Positions 36,860 to 44,709 of a stretch of DNA of 64,000 nucleotides are shown here, piece by piece (within the stretch, counting starts at the first letter, position 1; each line of letters begins with the position of its first letter). The notes beneath the pieces are model-generated. The model made no database searches, was not told where the DNA came from, and saw only the letters and a program-made list of their open reading frames with translations. The position numbers and the translations under genes are program-made. Location of the stretch: NCBI GenBank assembly GCA_902573325.1, contig CACGJH010000003.1, positions 62,001-126,000 of the forward strand. Reading direction: 5' to 3'. This stretch comes from an uncultured Alphaproteobacteria bacterium. Its GTDB lineage: Bacteria; Pseudomonadota; Alphaproteobacteria; HIMB59; GCA-002718135.

Positions 36860-36876
36860 ATTTTTTATATTTTTAA

Positions 36877-36903
36877 AATAAGGGGAATAAAATTCCCCTT
36901 ATT
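36877..36903 (-). other. Perfect 12-bp hairpin between the binding-protein and permease genes
   Basis: AATAAGGGGAAT (36877-36888) and ATTCCCCTTATT (36892-36903) are perfect complements around a 3-base loop, 15 bases after the binding-protein stop codon. Such intercistronic stems commonly protect the upstream message or partly stop transcription, giving more binding protein than permease. That role is inference. Confidence 0.85.
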
Positions 36904-36918
36904 GAAAATAAATTGGAA

Positions 36919-38244
36919 TTATCTTTTTCCAACTGGAACTAATGCATCGTCTTCACGTGCTTTGTCCCATAGTCTTTGTGATTCTTCCATGAACTCAAGC
37001 GGAGTAATATCCCCTGCCCAAACAACTTCCATATCTTTCCAAATGTGAACACCTGGATCATTAGGATAGAAAGTCCATGTCGTGTAACCATAATTTCCAG
37101 ATCCTGTAGCTTCAGCAAATTCAGTTAAGAATCTTTTTTGTCTTGGATCAATATTTGGATCAAAGTCACTGTCTTCATAATGTAGTGGCATCAACCATGC
37201 GCCGTAGCCTAATTGACCAGTTACACTAAGAACTCTTGCTCTATCTGATAGAATCCAATCAATAACCTTTGCAGCAGCTTCAGGATTTTTAGATGCAGCA
37301 TTTACTGACATTGTTCCACCTGTTGCAAGTTGATAATTTGGTCTATCTCCTGCTTGAGGATGAAGTATAGGCAAAGCAGCCCAATCCCAATCATCAGAAC
37401 TTTCAGCAAAGTTTGTAGCAGTTACATTGAAGCCCCAAGTTCCGATCATTAACATTGCTGATTCTCTGTTAACAAATTCACCATTGAAGTCGTCCCAACC
37501 TAGAGAGTAATATGTCTCTAAACCACCAGACCAATAACCATCATCGACCATGTGTTTTCTTAAAAGTTCAATTGACTCTACAAATTCTGGATCAGTCCAT
37601 TTTTTTTCACCAATTAATGCTTTGTAAACATTATCTGGTCCAGCGTAAGTGTTAAAATAGTTACCTACTAAGTGCTCGTGTGTTGGCTGCCAACCAGTAG
37701 ATCCATAAGCATAAGGATTCATACCTTTAGCTTTTATTTTTGCAGCTAATGCTTCAACCTCTTCTAAATTATTAGGTAGACTCCATCCATTTTCTTCGAA
37801 CAACGTTTTATTATAAAAATAAATCATTGTTTCATAGTTTTTTGGAATTGAGTATAGTTCACCATTAAACACACCTGAATTGTAAGCCCACTCTAAAAGT
37901 TTATCTTGCCAACCATATTGATCAGCATACTCTTGCAATGATTTTACAAGTCCAGCATCTTGATAAATTTTTATGTAAGATGCACCTGGTGTATCAAAAA
38001 TATCAGGACCACTTCCAGAAAGAAGAGCTGGTCTAATTGTATCGTTGATATCTTCTTTAAAAACAACTTCTAATTCAATATCATCATGTTCAGCATTAAA
38101 TGCGTCAACAAAGAATTCTTGTACTACTGGGTCAGTTGTTGCATCACTTTCCATCCACCAGACTACTTTTGTAGCAGCAAACGTTGAAGTTGCAAAAAAT
38201 GCAGTAAGAACAAAAGATAAGAAAAAATTAAAAATTTTATTCAT
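36919..38244 (-). CDS. Extracellular sugar-binding protein of an ABC transporter (MalE/UgpB type)
   Basis: About 441 residues. The signal peptide NKIFNFFLSFVLTAFFATS ends near FAATKVVWW, so the protein is periplasmic. The mature part has the family features LSGSGPDIFDTPG, NYETMIYFYNKTLFEENG and a late GTWGFN. Three in-frame ATGs occur at 38256, 38247 and 38244. The GGAGGG ribosome-binding site at 38249-38254 lies inside the longest version, so 38244 is chosen. It leads the cluster with two permeases and four glycohydrolase-family genes, but the bound solute is unknown. Confidence 0.94.
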   Translation of the reverse strand: MNKIFNFFLSFVLTAFFATSTFAATKVVWWMESDATTDPVVQEFFVDAFNAEHDDIELEVVFKEDINDTIRPALLSGSGPDIFDTPGASYIKIYQDAGLVKSLQEYADQYGWQDKLLEWAYNSGVFNGELYSIPKNYETMIYFYNKTLFEENGWSLPNNLEEVEALAAKIKAKGMNPYAYGSTGWQPTHEHLVGNYFNTYAGPDNVYKALIGEKKWTDPEFVESIELLRKHMVDDGYWSGGLETYYSLGWDDFNGEFVNRESAMLMIGTWGFNVTATNFAESSDDWDWAALPILHPQAGDRPNYQLATGGTMSVNAASKNPEAAAKVIDWILSDRARVLSVTGQLGYGAWLMPLHYEDSDFDPNIDPRQKRFLTEFAEATGSGNYGYTTWTFYPNDPGVHIWKDMEVVWAGDITPLEFMEESQRLWDKAREDDALVPVGKR

Positions 38245-38548
38245 CATTCCCTCCATTAATAGAAAAATTATACCCTAAATATGAACCCTGTAAATCTATT
38301 TATGCAAGATAATGAATAAAAAAATCAAGTAATATATATGTTTGCGGCATTTTTTTTATAGCAAAAATATCATTTGTTCCCTTATTAAATCAAAAAAATA
38401 GTTAAAGGAAAAATAAAAAACTAAAACAAAAAAAATTATTATAATTGACCATATTAAAAATTTATTCATTTTTTGTTTTTATAAAATAGATATTATTTAA
38501 GTATAATAAATATAAATTTTAATATATTAACAAATTTCAACTGTAATT
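38245..38548. promoter_or_regulatory. Divergent intergenic region between binding-protein and aldolase genes
   Basis: About 300 very AT-rich bases that must hold promoters for both the leftward transporter/glycohydrolase run and the rightward aldolase. A TTTGC ... GCAAA inverted pair spans 38340-38366. No convincing promoter consensus, RNA motif or ORF was recognised. Confidence 0.5.
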
Positions 38549-39337
38549 ATGAAAAACAAATTATTTGATATTTGGAAGCAAGATAAGGCTTCAATAAATG
38601 CTTGGTTATCGATACCAAATTCTTTTACTGCTGAAGCCTTTGGGAAAATGGGCTGGGATTCAGTAACTATCGATATGCAGCATGGCCAGAATGATTATTC
38701 AAGTTCAATTGCAATGATTCAAGGGTTAACTAATAGTGATACTGTACCTATGACAAGAGTTCCATGGAACGAGCCAGGTATTATTATGAAGATGTTAGAT
38801 TTAGGCATTCAAGGAATTATTGCACCAATGATTAATACTAAAGAGGACTGTGAAAAGTTTGTTTCATATTGTTATTATCCTCCAATAGGTCAAAGAAGTT
38901 TTGGTCCAATGAGAGCTCAAGTAGTTTATGGTTCAGATTACTATCAACACGCAAATGATAATATTGTAAGTTTGGCAATGATCGAAACGAAACAAGCAGT
39001 TGAAAATTTAGATTCCATTCTTTCAGTTCCAAATTTGACTGGTATCTATATTGGGCCTGCAGACATGAGTTCTTCTTATGGCTTACCGCCTAAATTTGAT
39101 GTTCGTGAAGATCCAGTATTTTCAAACATTAAAATGATTGCAAAAAAAGCAAAAGAAAAAGGAAAGATTGCAGGTATCCATAATGGATCAGTAAAGTATA
39201 TGAAAGAAATGATGGAATATGGTTTTCAATTTACCACCTTACTTTCTGATTTTAGAATGATGACATCACATGCTGAAAGTTTATTAAAAGAATTGAAAGA
39301 TGTAGATACTAAATCTGATAATACTAGCGCATATTAA
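38549..39337 (+). CDS. HpcH/HpaI-family aldolase (2-keto-3-deoxy sugar acid type)
   Basis: 262-residue class II (metal-dependent) aldolase of the HpcH/HpaI family, which cleaves 2-keto-3-deoxy acids to pyruvate and an aldehyde. Key segments are SVTIDMQHGQND (catalytic His), MTRVPWNEPG, a metal-binding Glu in MIETKQAVENL, and Asp in YIGPADMSSSYG. The divergent neighbour is the sugar-transporter and glycohydrolase cluster, so it may serve the end of the same catabolic route. The actual substrate is not known. Confidence 0.92.
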   Translation: MKNKLFDIWKQDKASINAWLSIPNSFTAEAFGKMGWDSVTIDMQHGQNDYSSSIAMIQGLTNSDTVPMTRVPWNEPGIIMKMLDLGIQGIIAPMINTKEDCEKFVSYCYYPPIGQRSFGPMRAQVVYGSDYYQHANDNIVSLAMIETKQAVENLDSILSVPNLTGIYIGPADMSSSYGLPPKFDVREDPVFSNIKMIAKKAKEKGKIAGIHNGSVKYMKEMMEYGFQFTTLLSDFRMMTSHAESLLKELKDVDTKSDNTSAY

Positions 39338-39344
39338 TTGTCGC

Positions 39345-41159
39345 TTAATTACTAACTAGATCCTCTTCCATTTTAATTAATTCAAACCATCTATTCTCTT
39401 TTGTATTGAGATCATTATTAAGAACTTCCATTTTGGAAGTTATTTCTTGATAACGTTCAAAATTTTCCAAATATAGGTTTGTATCCTTCAATTCATTTTT
39501 AATATCTTCTAATTCTTGTTGAATATTTTTTATTTGGTTTGGTAATTGCTCTAATTCATATTGAAACTTATACGATAATTTATGTTTTGAACTTTTTACT
39601 TTGTTGTTTTCTGAATGTGATTTTTTTGTTTCTTTATTTTTAGCAACTTGTTGATTTTCAGATTTCAAAAAATCACTATATCCTCCAAAAAACAATGAAA
39701 CATTTCCATCTTCTTTGAAATGTAAAATTTTGTTTACAGTTTGATCTAAAAAATCTCGGTCATGCGATACTATTAGTAATGTTCCATTATAATTGGATAA
39801 CATTTCAGTTAACAGATCTAGCGTCTCTAAATCTAGGTCATTTGTTGGCTCATCTAAAATAAGTCCAGTTTTGGGATTAGCTAATACTTTTGCTAAAAGT
39901 AACCTATTTTGCTCTCCTCCTGATAATGTTTGTATCGTATGATTAACATTCTTAGGATCAAACTGAAAATCTTTCACATAGCTACAAACATGCCTATCTC
40001 TTCCTTGAACTTTTAAATAATCACCTCCAGAGGGAACTAAAATATCTTTAATTGATTTTCTTCCATTAAGATCATTACGCATCTGATCAAAATAAGAAAA
40101 TTCTAAATTTTTTTTCAACTTAATTTTACCTTTAGTAATTTTTATTTCATTAAGAATTGTACGAAGAAAAGTTGATTTACCACTCCCATTATTCCCTAAA
40201 AGACCAATACGATCATTTTTTGAAATTTTAATAGATAAATTTTTAAAAACAAATTCACTTTGATTTGGATATTTCACAAAAACTTCTTGAAGTTCAGCAA
40301 TAAACTTAGATTGATCTGCAGATTTTTTAGAAACTTGCGGTCTTAAAGATTTAATTGCACTTCTGTATGAAGCTTCATCCTTTTCTAATTGCGCTTTTAA
40401 TTCTTTCGCTCTTTTTAATCTTTTTTCATTTCGCTTAACTCGCGCCTTTACTCCTTTATTTGCCCACTCTAGTTCAATATTGACAAATTGCTTTCTATTT
40501 TTCAATTCTCTATATTCTTGATCTAGTAACTCCTCTGACCATTTGTCAAAATCCTTAAATCCCCTTGGGCTTACTCGTAATTTTCCTCTATCTATCCAAA
40601 ATACTTTATTCGTGAAATTGCTTAGAAAAGTTCTATCATGACTCACACATATAATTGTCTTATTTAAATTACGTAAATAACTTTCTAGCCATTCAATACA
40701 TTGTAAATCTAGATGATTAGTTGGCTCATCTAATAACAAAACATCGGAGTCTTTTAATAAAGATCTAATTAAATAAACTTTTCTTTTTTGACCTCCTGAA
40801 AGATCTTCAACATTAGCAAGTTTATCTAAATTGAGTTTATTGCAAAATATATCAACAAAATGTTTATTTTGTTCATTAAGTAAGTCTGAAAAATTCTCTT
40901 CAATGGTTTTGTTATCTAGTTTTTCAAATTTTTGATTAAAGTATCCAACTTTAAGACCAGGGTAATTCCATAATTCTCCTGCATCTAAATCTTGATCACC
41001 ATAAATTGTTTTCATTAAGGTAGTTTTTCCTACACCATTCTTACCAACGAGTGCAATCATATCACCCTTGTGTAAATTTAGGTTTAAATCTTGAAAAATT
41101 ACTTTTTTTCCAAACTTAATTTCTACTTCTCGGAGAGAAAATAATAAATCACTTGCCAC
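39345..41159 (-). CDS. uup: ABC-F family ATPase (Uup-like)
   Basis: 604-residue soluble protein with two ABC ATPase domains and no membrane segments. Walker A sites are GKNGVGKTT near residue 38 and GNNGSGKST near 327. Signature motifs are LSGGQKRK and LSGGEQNR, each followed by Walker B LLDEPTNHLD or LILDEPTNDLD. The C-terminal about 80 residues form a charged coiled coil (YQFEYELEQLPNQIKNIQQE-like), as in Uup, which acts on ribosomes or branched DNA. Uup is preferred to other ABC-F members because of this C-terminal coil. Confidence 0.88.
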   Translation of the reverse strand: MASDLLFSLREVEIKFGKKVIFQDLNLNLHKGDMIALVGKNGVGKTTLMKTIYGDQDLDAGELWNYPGLKVGYFNQKFEKLDNKTIEENFSDLLNEQNKHFVDIFCNKLNLDKLANVEDLSGGQKRKVYLIRSLLKDSDVLLLDEPTNHLDLQCIEWLESYLRNLNKTIICVSHDRTFLSNFTNKVFWIDRGKLRVSPRGFKDFDKWSEELLDQEYRELKNRKQFVNIELEWANKGVKARVKRNEKRLKRAKELKAQLEKDEASYRSAIKSLRPQVSKKSADQSKFIAELQEVFVKYPNQSEFVFKNLSIKISKNDRIGLLGNNGSGKSTFLRTILNEIKITKGKIKLKKNLEFSYFDQMRNDLNGRKSIKDILVPSGGDYLKVQGRDRHVCSYVKDFQFDPKNVNHTIQTLSGGEQNRLLLAKVLANPKTGLILDEPTNDLDLETLDLLTEMLSNYNGTLLIVSHDRDFLDQTVNKILHFKEDGNVSLFFGGYSDFLKSENQQVAKNKETKKSHSENNKVKSSKHKLSYKFQYELEQLPNQIKNIQQELEDIKNELKDTNLYLENFERYQEITSKMEVLNNDLNTKENRWFELIKMEEDLVSN

Positions 41160-41170
41160 GAATTAAAGTC

Positions 41171-41287
41171 TTATATAATTTTATAATAAACAACTATAAA
41201 ATCTAATATCATAAATATTATAAACAAAATTGCGACTCTAAGTAGAGACCATTGACCTTTAGGGAAAATATATTCAAAAAATTTCAT
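41171..41287 (-). CDS. Possible 38-residue single-pass membrane protein
   Basis: Minus-strand ORF reading MKFFEYIFPKGQ, then a hydrophobic stretch of about 20 residues (RVAILFIIFMILDFIVVYY). It lies between the 4-TM protein gene and uup in the same direction. The pattern of a short amphipathic start followed by one membrane helix fits a small membrane protein. There is no recognised family and only a weak ribosome-binding site, so it is tentative. Confidence 0.4.
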   Translation of the reverse strand: MKFFEYIFPKGQWSLLRVAILFIIFMILDFIVVYYKII

Positions 41288-41332
41288 AATTAACTCTATA
41301 ATTGATTTTTTGAATGAAGAAAATTTAAATTA

Positions 41333-41348
41333 GCGGGCAAATGCCCGC
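41333..41348 (-). terminator. GC-rich hairpin downstream of the 4-TM protein gene
   Basis: GCGGGC and GCCCGC form a perfect 6-bp stem with loop AAAT, starting five bases beyond the stop codon of the minus-strand gene that ends at 41353. No strong T-tract follows in that direction, so it may be a weak terminator or an end-protecting stem. Confidence 0.55.
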
Positions 41349-41352
41349 ATAA

Positions 41353-41721
41353 TTATGATCTACTATAAATGTAAAAAGCTAACGTAAATAAAGCAGTTAA
41401 AACAACATTTACATACGGTGTAGCACCAGCAATAACTCCTGTTACAATATGGAATAAGATAATCCCAGTAAATAAAAGACTACCAAAAGCAAATAACATT
41501 CCAATTGATTTCAGATTTTCTGCAGCAATATCAGGAAATCTCCAGCTCCAAATACCAACTACAAAAAGCACAACTCCTGTAAACTGACCAAATGTAATTA
41601 AATCTGGCGTAGCTTCCCAACCAGTACCAAGTGCAATCCAAATTGATCCCAAAAATAATGAGCCTAACCCATTAACTATTAATACAACACCTTGAATTTT
41701 GAAAAGTAAACTAAGATTCAT
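41353..41721 (-). CDS. Hypothetical inner-membrane protein, four TM segments
   Basis: 122 residues with four hydrophobic segments (about 6-30, 42-62, 73-93 and 97-119) and a short amphipathic loop around WSWRFPDIAAENLKS. I recognise no named family. It has a GGAGG-type ribosome-binding site before the ATG and a GC-rich hairpin after the stop codon. It stands alone between the glutathione-linked pair (41.8-43.3 kb) and uup. Confidence 0.8.
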   Translation of the reverse strand: MNLSLLFKIQGVVLIVNGLGSLFLGSIWIALGTGWEATPDLITFGQFTGVVLFVVGIWSWRFPDIAAENLKSIGMLFAFGSLLFTGIILFHIVTGVIAGATPYVNVVLTALFTLAFYIYSRS

Positions 41722-41809
41722 TTATCCTCCTTCAAATATTAAGAACTAAATATTAAAGATAAAGATTCTGTAAAAACTTTTTGTATTAATTTATAATACT
41801 AAAAAATCA

Positions 41810-42415
41810 TTATTTTTCATTTAATCGTAACCATTTAATACAATCTTCAAGTCTATCATCACCCCAGAATACTTCCCTTCCATCGTATATAAATGTAGGA
41901 CTTCCAAAAACTCCTTTTTTATAAGCATATTCTGTATTGCTTAAGTATTGATCTTTTATTTCCTGATCGTTTGCTTTTTTTAAGGTCTCATCAGCATCTA
42001 AATTAAGCTCTTGAAAAATTTCATTTAAATTTGGCTGAGTAGCTGGTTCTTTGCCTTGCTGAAACCATCGTTGATATGTTTTATAAACGTAGTCAACACC
42101 CCAACCCTCATTCATTCCAAGAATGGCAATTTGATTTGCTAAATCAAATTCTTTTAAAGGATAAGGAGCAGGAACCTTAGCTTCAAAACCGTAAAATTGT
42201 GCTCGTCTATCTATATCTCTCCACATGTAATCTGATTTTATTTTTTTAGCTGGCGGCGTGAATGGAATATTATCCATATCCATCATAATTTTTCGAACAC
42301 TGAAAGGGTGCCAATTGAATTTGATATTTTCTTTTTTTGCTACATCATGCAATCTATTAACTGTTAAATAAGTATATGTACTGCCAATAGAAAACCAAAA
42401 ATTTATTTCTTTCAT
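41810..42415 (-). CDS. 2-hydroxychromene-2-carboxylate isomerase family (DsbA-fold, GST kappa-like)
   Basis: 201-residue thioredoxin-fold protein of the HCCA isomerase/GST kappa group. The N-terminal FWFSIGSTYTYLT carries the serine that activates glutathione in place of the DsbA cysteines. The C-terminal half has the family segment YKKGVFGSPTFIYDGREVFWGDDRLE. The family isomerises aromatic ring-cleavage intermediates using glutathione; the actual substrate here is unknown. A glutathione transferase-like gene is 26 bases upstream on the same strand. Confidence 0.92.
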   Translation of the reverse strand: MKEINFWFSIGSTYTYLTVNRLHDVAKKENIKFNWHPFSVRKIMMDMDNIPFTPPAKKIKSDYMWRDIDRRAQFYGFEAKVPAPYPLKEFDLANQIAILGMNEGWGVDYVYKTYQRWFQQGKEPATQPNLNEIFQELNLDADETLKKANDQEIKDQYLSNTEYAYKKGVFGSPTFIYDGREVFWGDDRLEDCIKWLRLNEK

Positions 42416-42441
42416 AAAGAATCCTTCTAAACTATTTTTTT

Positions 42442-43299
42442 TTATTCGATAATAATTTCTTCAGGTGTTGTATCATTATCAATTACTGGATCCCAAGTAA
42501 TACCACTCTTACCTGATCCAAACTTAGCACCTTTATTGGTAAAAGGTAATTTATATAATTCTGAATTTAAATATTTTTGCAATTTAGGAAGTTGTATAAA
42601 ATTATTAAAGAAGTCAGATACGAGTGGAAATCCTGCTAATTCAAAAATATTTTCATCTTTAGCATCTTTGATAAAATTATAATGAAATAAAAATTTTTTA
42701 TATAAATCTAACGTATCGAATAGATTAAAATCAGGAGCAGAAATATTGTTACCTACAAGAAATGTTTTTACAAGATTATCATCTTTTGCATTTAACCAAT
42801 GTTCAAATTTTTGTAATTTTCCTGAGTTAGAATTTTCAAATGCAGAAGTAAAAACTTCTTTTGCAGCTTGCAATTCGTCTTCTTCTGATTGAAAATGAGT
42901 ATAAGCAAACTTTGTTACAATATTTCGCAAATCTACACTTTCTTGAAGTAGTTGTTCACATTCTAATTCTTCGTGCATATTTTCTCCAAACATTCCTAAT
43001 TCTTTTCCTAAAAAGGTAAGACATGTATTAGAATGTGAAATAACAAATTCTTTATTATCTTTTATAAATTGCAAGTAAGGTAAATTGATTAAACTATTTT
43101 TATTTTTTAAATTTATTTTATCATTATCATGCCAAGAACTACCTTCATAAATTATTTCACCATTTTCTTCTTTGGGTAGTACTTTATAAATTTTAGCAAC
43201 TAACGGTGTTCCAGCATAAATAATCATTTGTCTGGAGGCAGATCCTAAGCCTTTTGTACTCCAATAACCTAGTATAAATTTATTAATTTTTGAGGACAT
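42442..43299 (-). CDS. Glutathione S-transferase-like protein (Mu-like N-terminus)
   Basis: 285 residues. The N-terminal LGYWSTKGLGSASRQMIIYA resembles the Mu/Pi/Alpha class thioredoxin domain, including the Tyr-Trp near the first strand. The segment LINLPYLQF holds the cis-proline expected for glutathione binding, and ISHSNTCLTFLG aligns with the glutamate-binding QSxAI region in relaxed form. An all-helical C-terminal domain follows (NISAPDFNLFDTLD). It is longer than usual because of an acidic C-terminal tail (PVIDNDTTPEEIIIE). It is co-directional with the isomerase gene. Confidence 0.82.
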   Translation of the reverse strand: MSSKINKFILGYWSTKGLGSASRQMIIYAGTPLVAKIYKVLPKEENGEIIYEGSSWHDNDKINLKNKNSLINLPYLQFIKDNKEFVISHSNTCLTFLGKELGMFGENMHEELECEQLLQESVDLRNIVTKFAYTHFQSEEDELQAAKEVFTSAFENSNSGKLQKFEHWLNAKDDNLVKTFLVGNNISAPDFNLFDTLDLYKKFLFHYNFIKDAKDENIFELAGFPLVSDFFNNFIQLPKLQKYLNSELYKLPFTNKGAKFGSGKSGITWDPVIDNDTTPEEIIIE

Positions 43300-43433
43300 A
43301 ACTTAATTTTTTATAGTTAAGATTACTCTAAACTCAAGTCAATCAATTCACAAATAATTAAATTTTAATATTTTAATTAATATGAAATATTTTTAACTTA
43401 GTATCCTTATTAATAATCTAAGAAGGAGGTAAT

Positions 43434-44060
43434 ATGATGATTGTTGCATGGAAATATAGAACGACTTTTGAGAATGCTTATGATTCTTTTGAAAAGATTT
43501 CAAAATTTCAAAAAAGTGCCGGCGCAGATTGGGTAAATATGTATATTACAACCGGTGCCGACAATGGATCTTTTTTAACAGCTGTTGGTTTTGAAAATAT
43601 GAAAGCCTATGGAAAAATGGACGATATGTGGAATGCTCCAGATAGCGGAATGGATAAAATGATGGCTGATAACTTAAGTAAAACACAATTGGTTGAAACT
43701 GTTAATTTAACTAAGATGGTTGGAAATATTGATGAAGATCAATCACCAGAAGTTTTTTCAAACTTTATCTTTGAATGTGATGATGTTCAAGCGGTTAGAG
43801 ATAGTCACGAAATTGATTGGAAATATTACAAAGAAGGTGGTTGTACAGGAATAGACATACATCGAATGAGTGGTGGAGATTATGCTTCTAATAATATATT
43901 TATGTTTTGCGCAAGATTTAAAACCATGGAAGATTTAGGTGCAAATTGGGATCATATGGGGCAAACTTCTTATGGCAAAGATCTTGCAGGCTATCATTCA
44001 AAAATTAAAATAATCAAAAATTTCAATGCGAGAAGCCTAAAATTTGAGAGGTTTAAATAA
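43434..44060 (+). CDS. Hypothetical protein with two internal alpha/beta half-repeats
   Basis: 208 residues with no signal peptide and no recognised family. The two halves look related: WVNMYITTGADNGSFLTAV followed by MKAYGKMDDMW in the first, and IDIHRMSGGDYASNNIFMF followed by MEDLGANWDHM in the second. This suggests a fused pair of ferredoxin-like (dimeric alpha/beta-barrel) units. A strong AAGGAGG site at 43423-43429 precedes two consecutive ATG codons (43434 and 43437); the second has better spacing. It is a single gene followed by a hairpin and tRNA-Thr. Confidence 0.8.
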   Translation: MMIVAWKYRTTFENAYDSFEKISKFQKSAGADWVNMYITTGADNGSFLTAVGFENMKAYGKMDDMWNAPDSGMDKMMADNLSKTQLVETVNLTKMVGNIDEDQSPEVFSNFIFECDDVQAVRDSHEIDWKYYKEGGCTGIDIHRMSGGDYASNNIFMFCARFKTMEDLGANWDHMGQTSYGKDLAGYHSKIKIIKNFNARSLKFERFK

Positions 44061-44153
44061 TCTAATTTGATAATTTTATTACAAAAAAACATGGGATAAC
44101 TAATTGACAGCCTATAATTGCTGGCGCAAAAATAGAAACTGTTTCTGAAATAA

Positions 44154-44179
44154 AATTAGCGGACTTGAATCCGCTAATT
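44154..44179 (+). terminator. Hairpin downstream of the 208-residue protein gene
   Basis: AATTAGCGGA (44154-44163) and TCCGCTAATT (44170-44179) make a perfect 10-bp stem with loop CTTGAA. No T-tract follows directly. It lies between the gene ending at 44060 and tRNA-Thr and may end or stabilise the upstream message. Confidence 0.6.
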
Positions 44180-44223
44180 ACATTTCTTTTCATTAAAAAA
44201 TTTTGTGATATTACCTAAATTGA

Positions 44224-44298
44224 GCTGATATAGTATAATGGTTATTACAGGCCGTTGGTAACGGTCAGACCCAAGTTCGATTCTCGGTATCAGCACCA
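44224..44298 (+). tRNA. tRNA-Thr (anticodon GGU)
   Basis: A 75-base cloverleaf. Acceptor GCTGATA pairs perfectly with TATCAGC, discriminator A, encoded CCA. The anticodon stem GGCCG/CGGTC holds loop TTGGTAA, giving GGU for ACC/ACU codons. The D arm is reduced (GTA/TAC core with GG in the loop). The T stem CCAAG/CTCGG has one A.C mismatch at the middle pair. Confidence 0.9.
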
Positions 44299-44304
44299 CT
44301 CTTG

Positions 44305-44691
44305 ATGAAATATATATTTATAATATTAGTTTTATTTATAAATTTTGAAATAATGGCTAAACAAATATTAGAACTCAATTGGCAAAAGAGATTGCTAATT
44401 ATATCTTATCAAAATGATGGAGATCAGATATTTATAAAAACAACAAAATTTATTTCAGATAACAAATGTGAAATTGAGGATAGAAATTTACAAATAGTAT
44501 TTTTTGAGAAATTTAAGAATAAAAATTATATAATTCCAAAATTTATCAAGAGTAAATATGGAATCTGGTTAATTGGTTATGATGGCAATGTGAAAGATTA
44601 CAGTATTGATGACTCTATTTTACCAAGATTATTTAATTTAATTGACTCTATGCCTTTGAGGCAAAATGAAATGAAACATGATAAATGTTAA
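44305..44691 (+). CDS. DUF4174-domain exported protein
   Basis: About 128 residues. An N-terminal signal peptide (KYIFIILVLFINFEIMA) precedes a thioredoxin-like DUF4174 domain, recognised by RLLIISY near the start, KYGIWLIGYDGNVKDYS, and the closing LIDSMPLRQNEM. The family is periplasmic and of unknown function. The ATG at 44305 is chosen over an in-frame TTG at 44302. It starts seven bases after tRNA-Thr, so it may be transcribed from the tRNA promoter. Confidence 0.82.
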   Translation: MKYIFIILVLFINFEIMAKQILELNWQKRLLIISYQNDGDQIFIKTTKFISDNKCEIEDRNLQIVFFEKFKNKNYIIPKFIKSKYGIWLIGYDGNVKDYSIDDSILPRLFNLIDSMPLRQNEMKHDKC

Positions 44692-44709
44692 ATTAAAATT
44701 AGTTGTAAA

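Noticed and set aside
44104..44118. TTGACA followed by TATAAT upstream of tRNA-Thr
   Set aside because: The spacing is only 3 bases, far from the 16-18 needed for a sigma-70 promoter.
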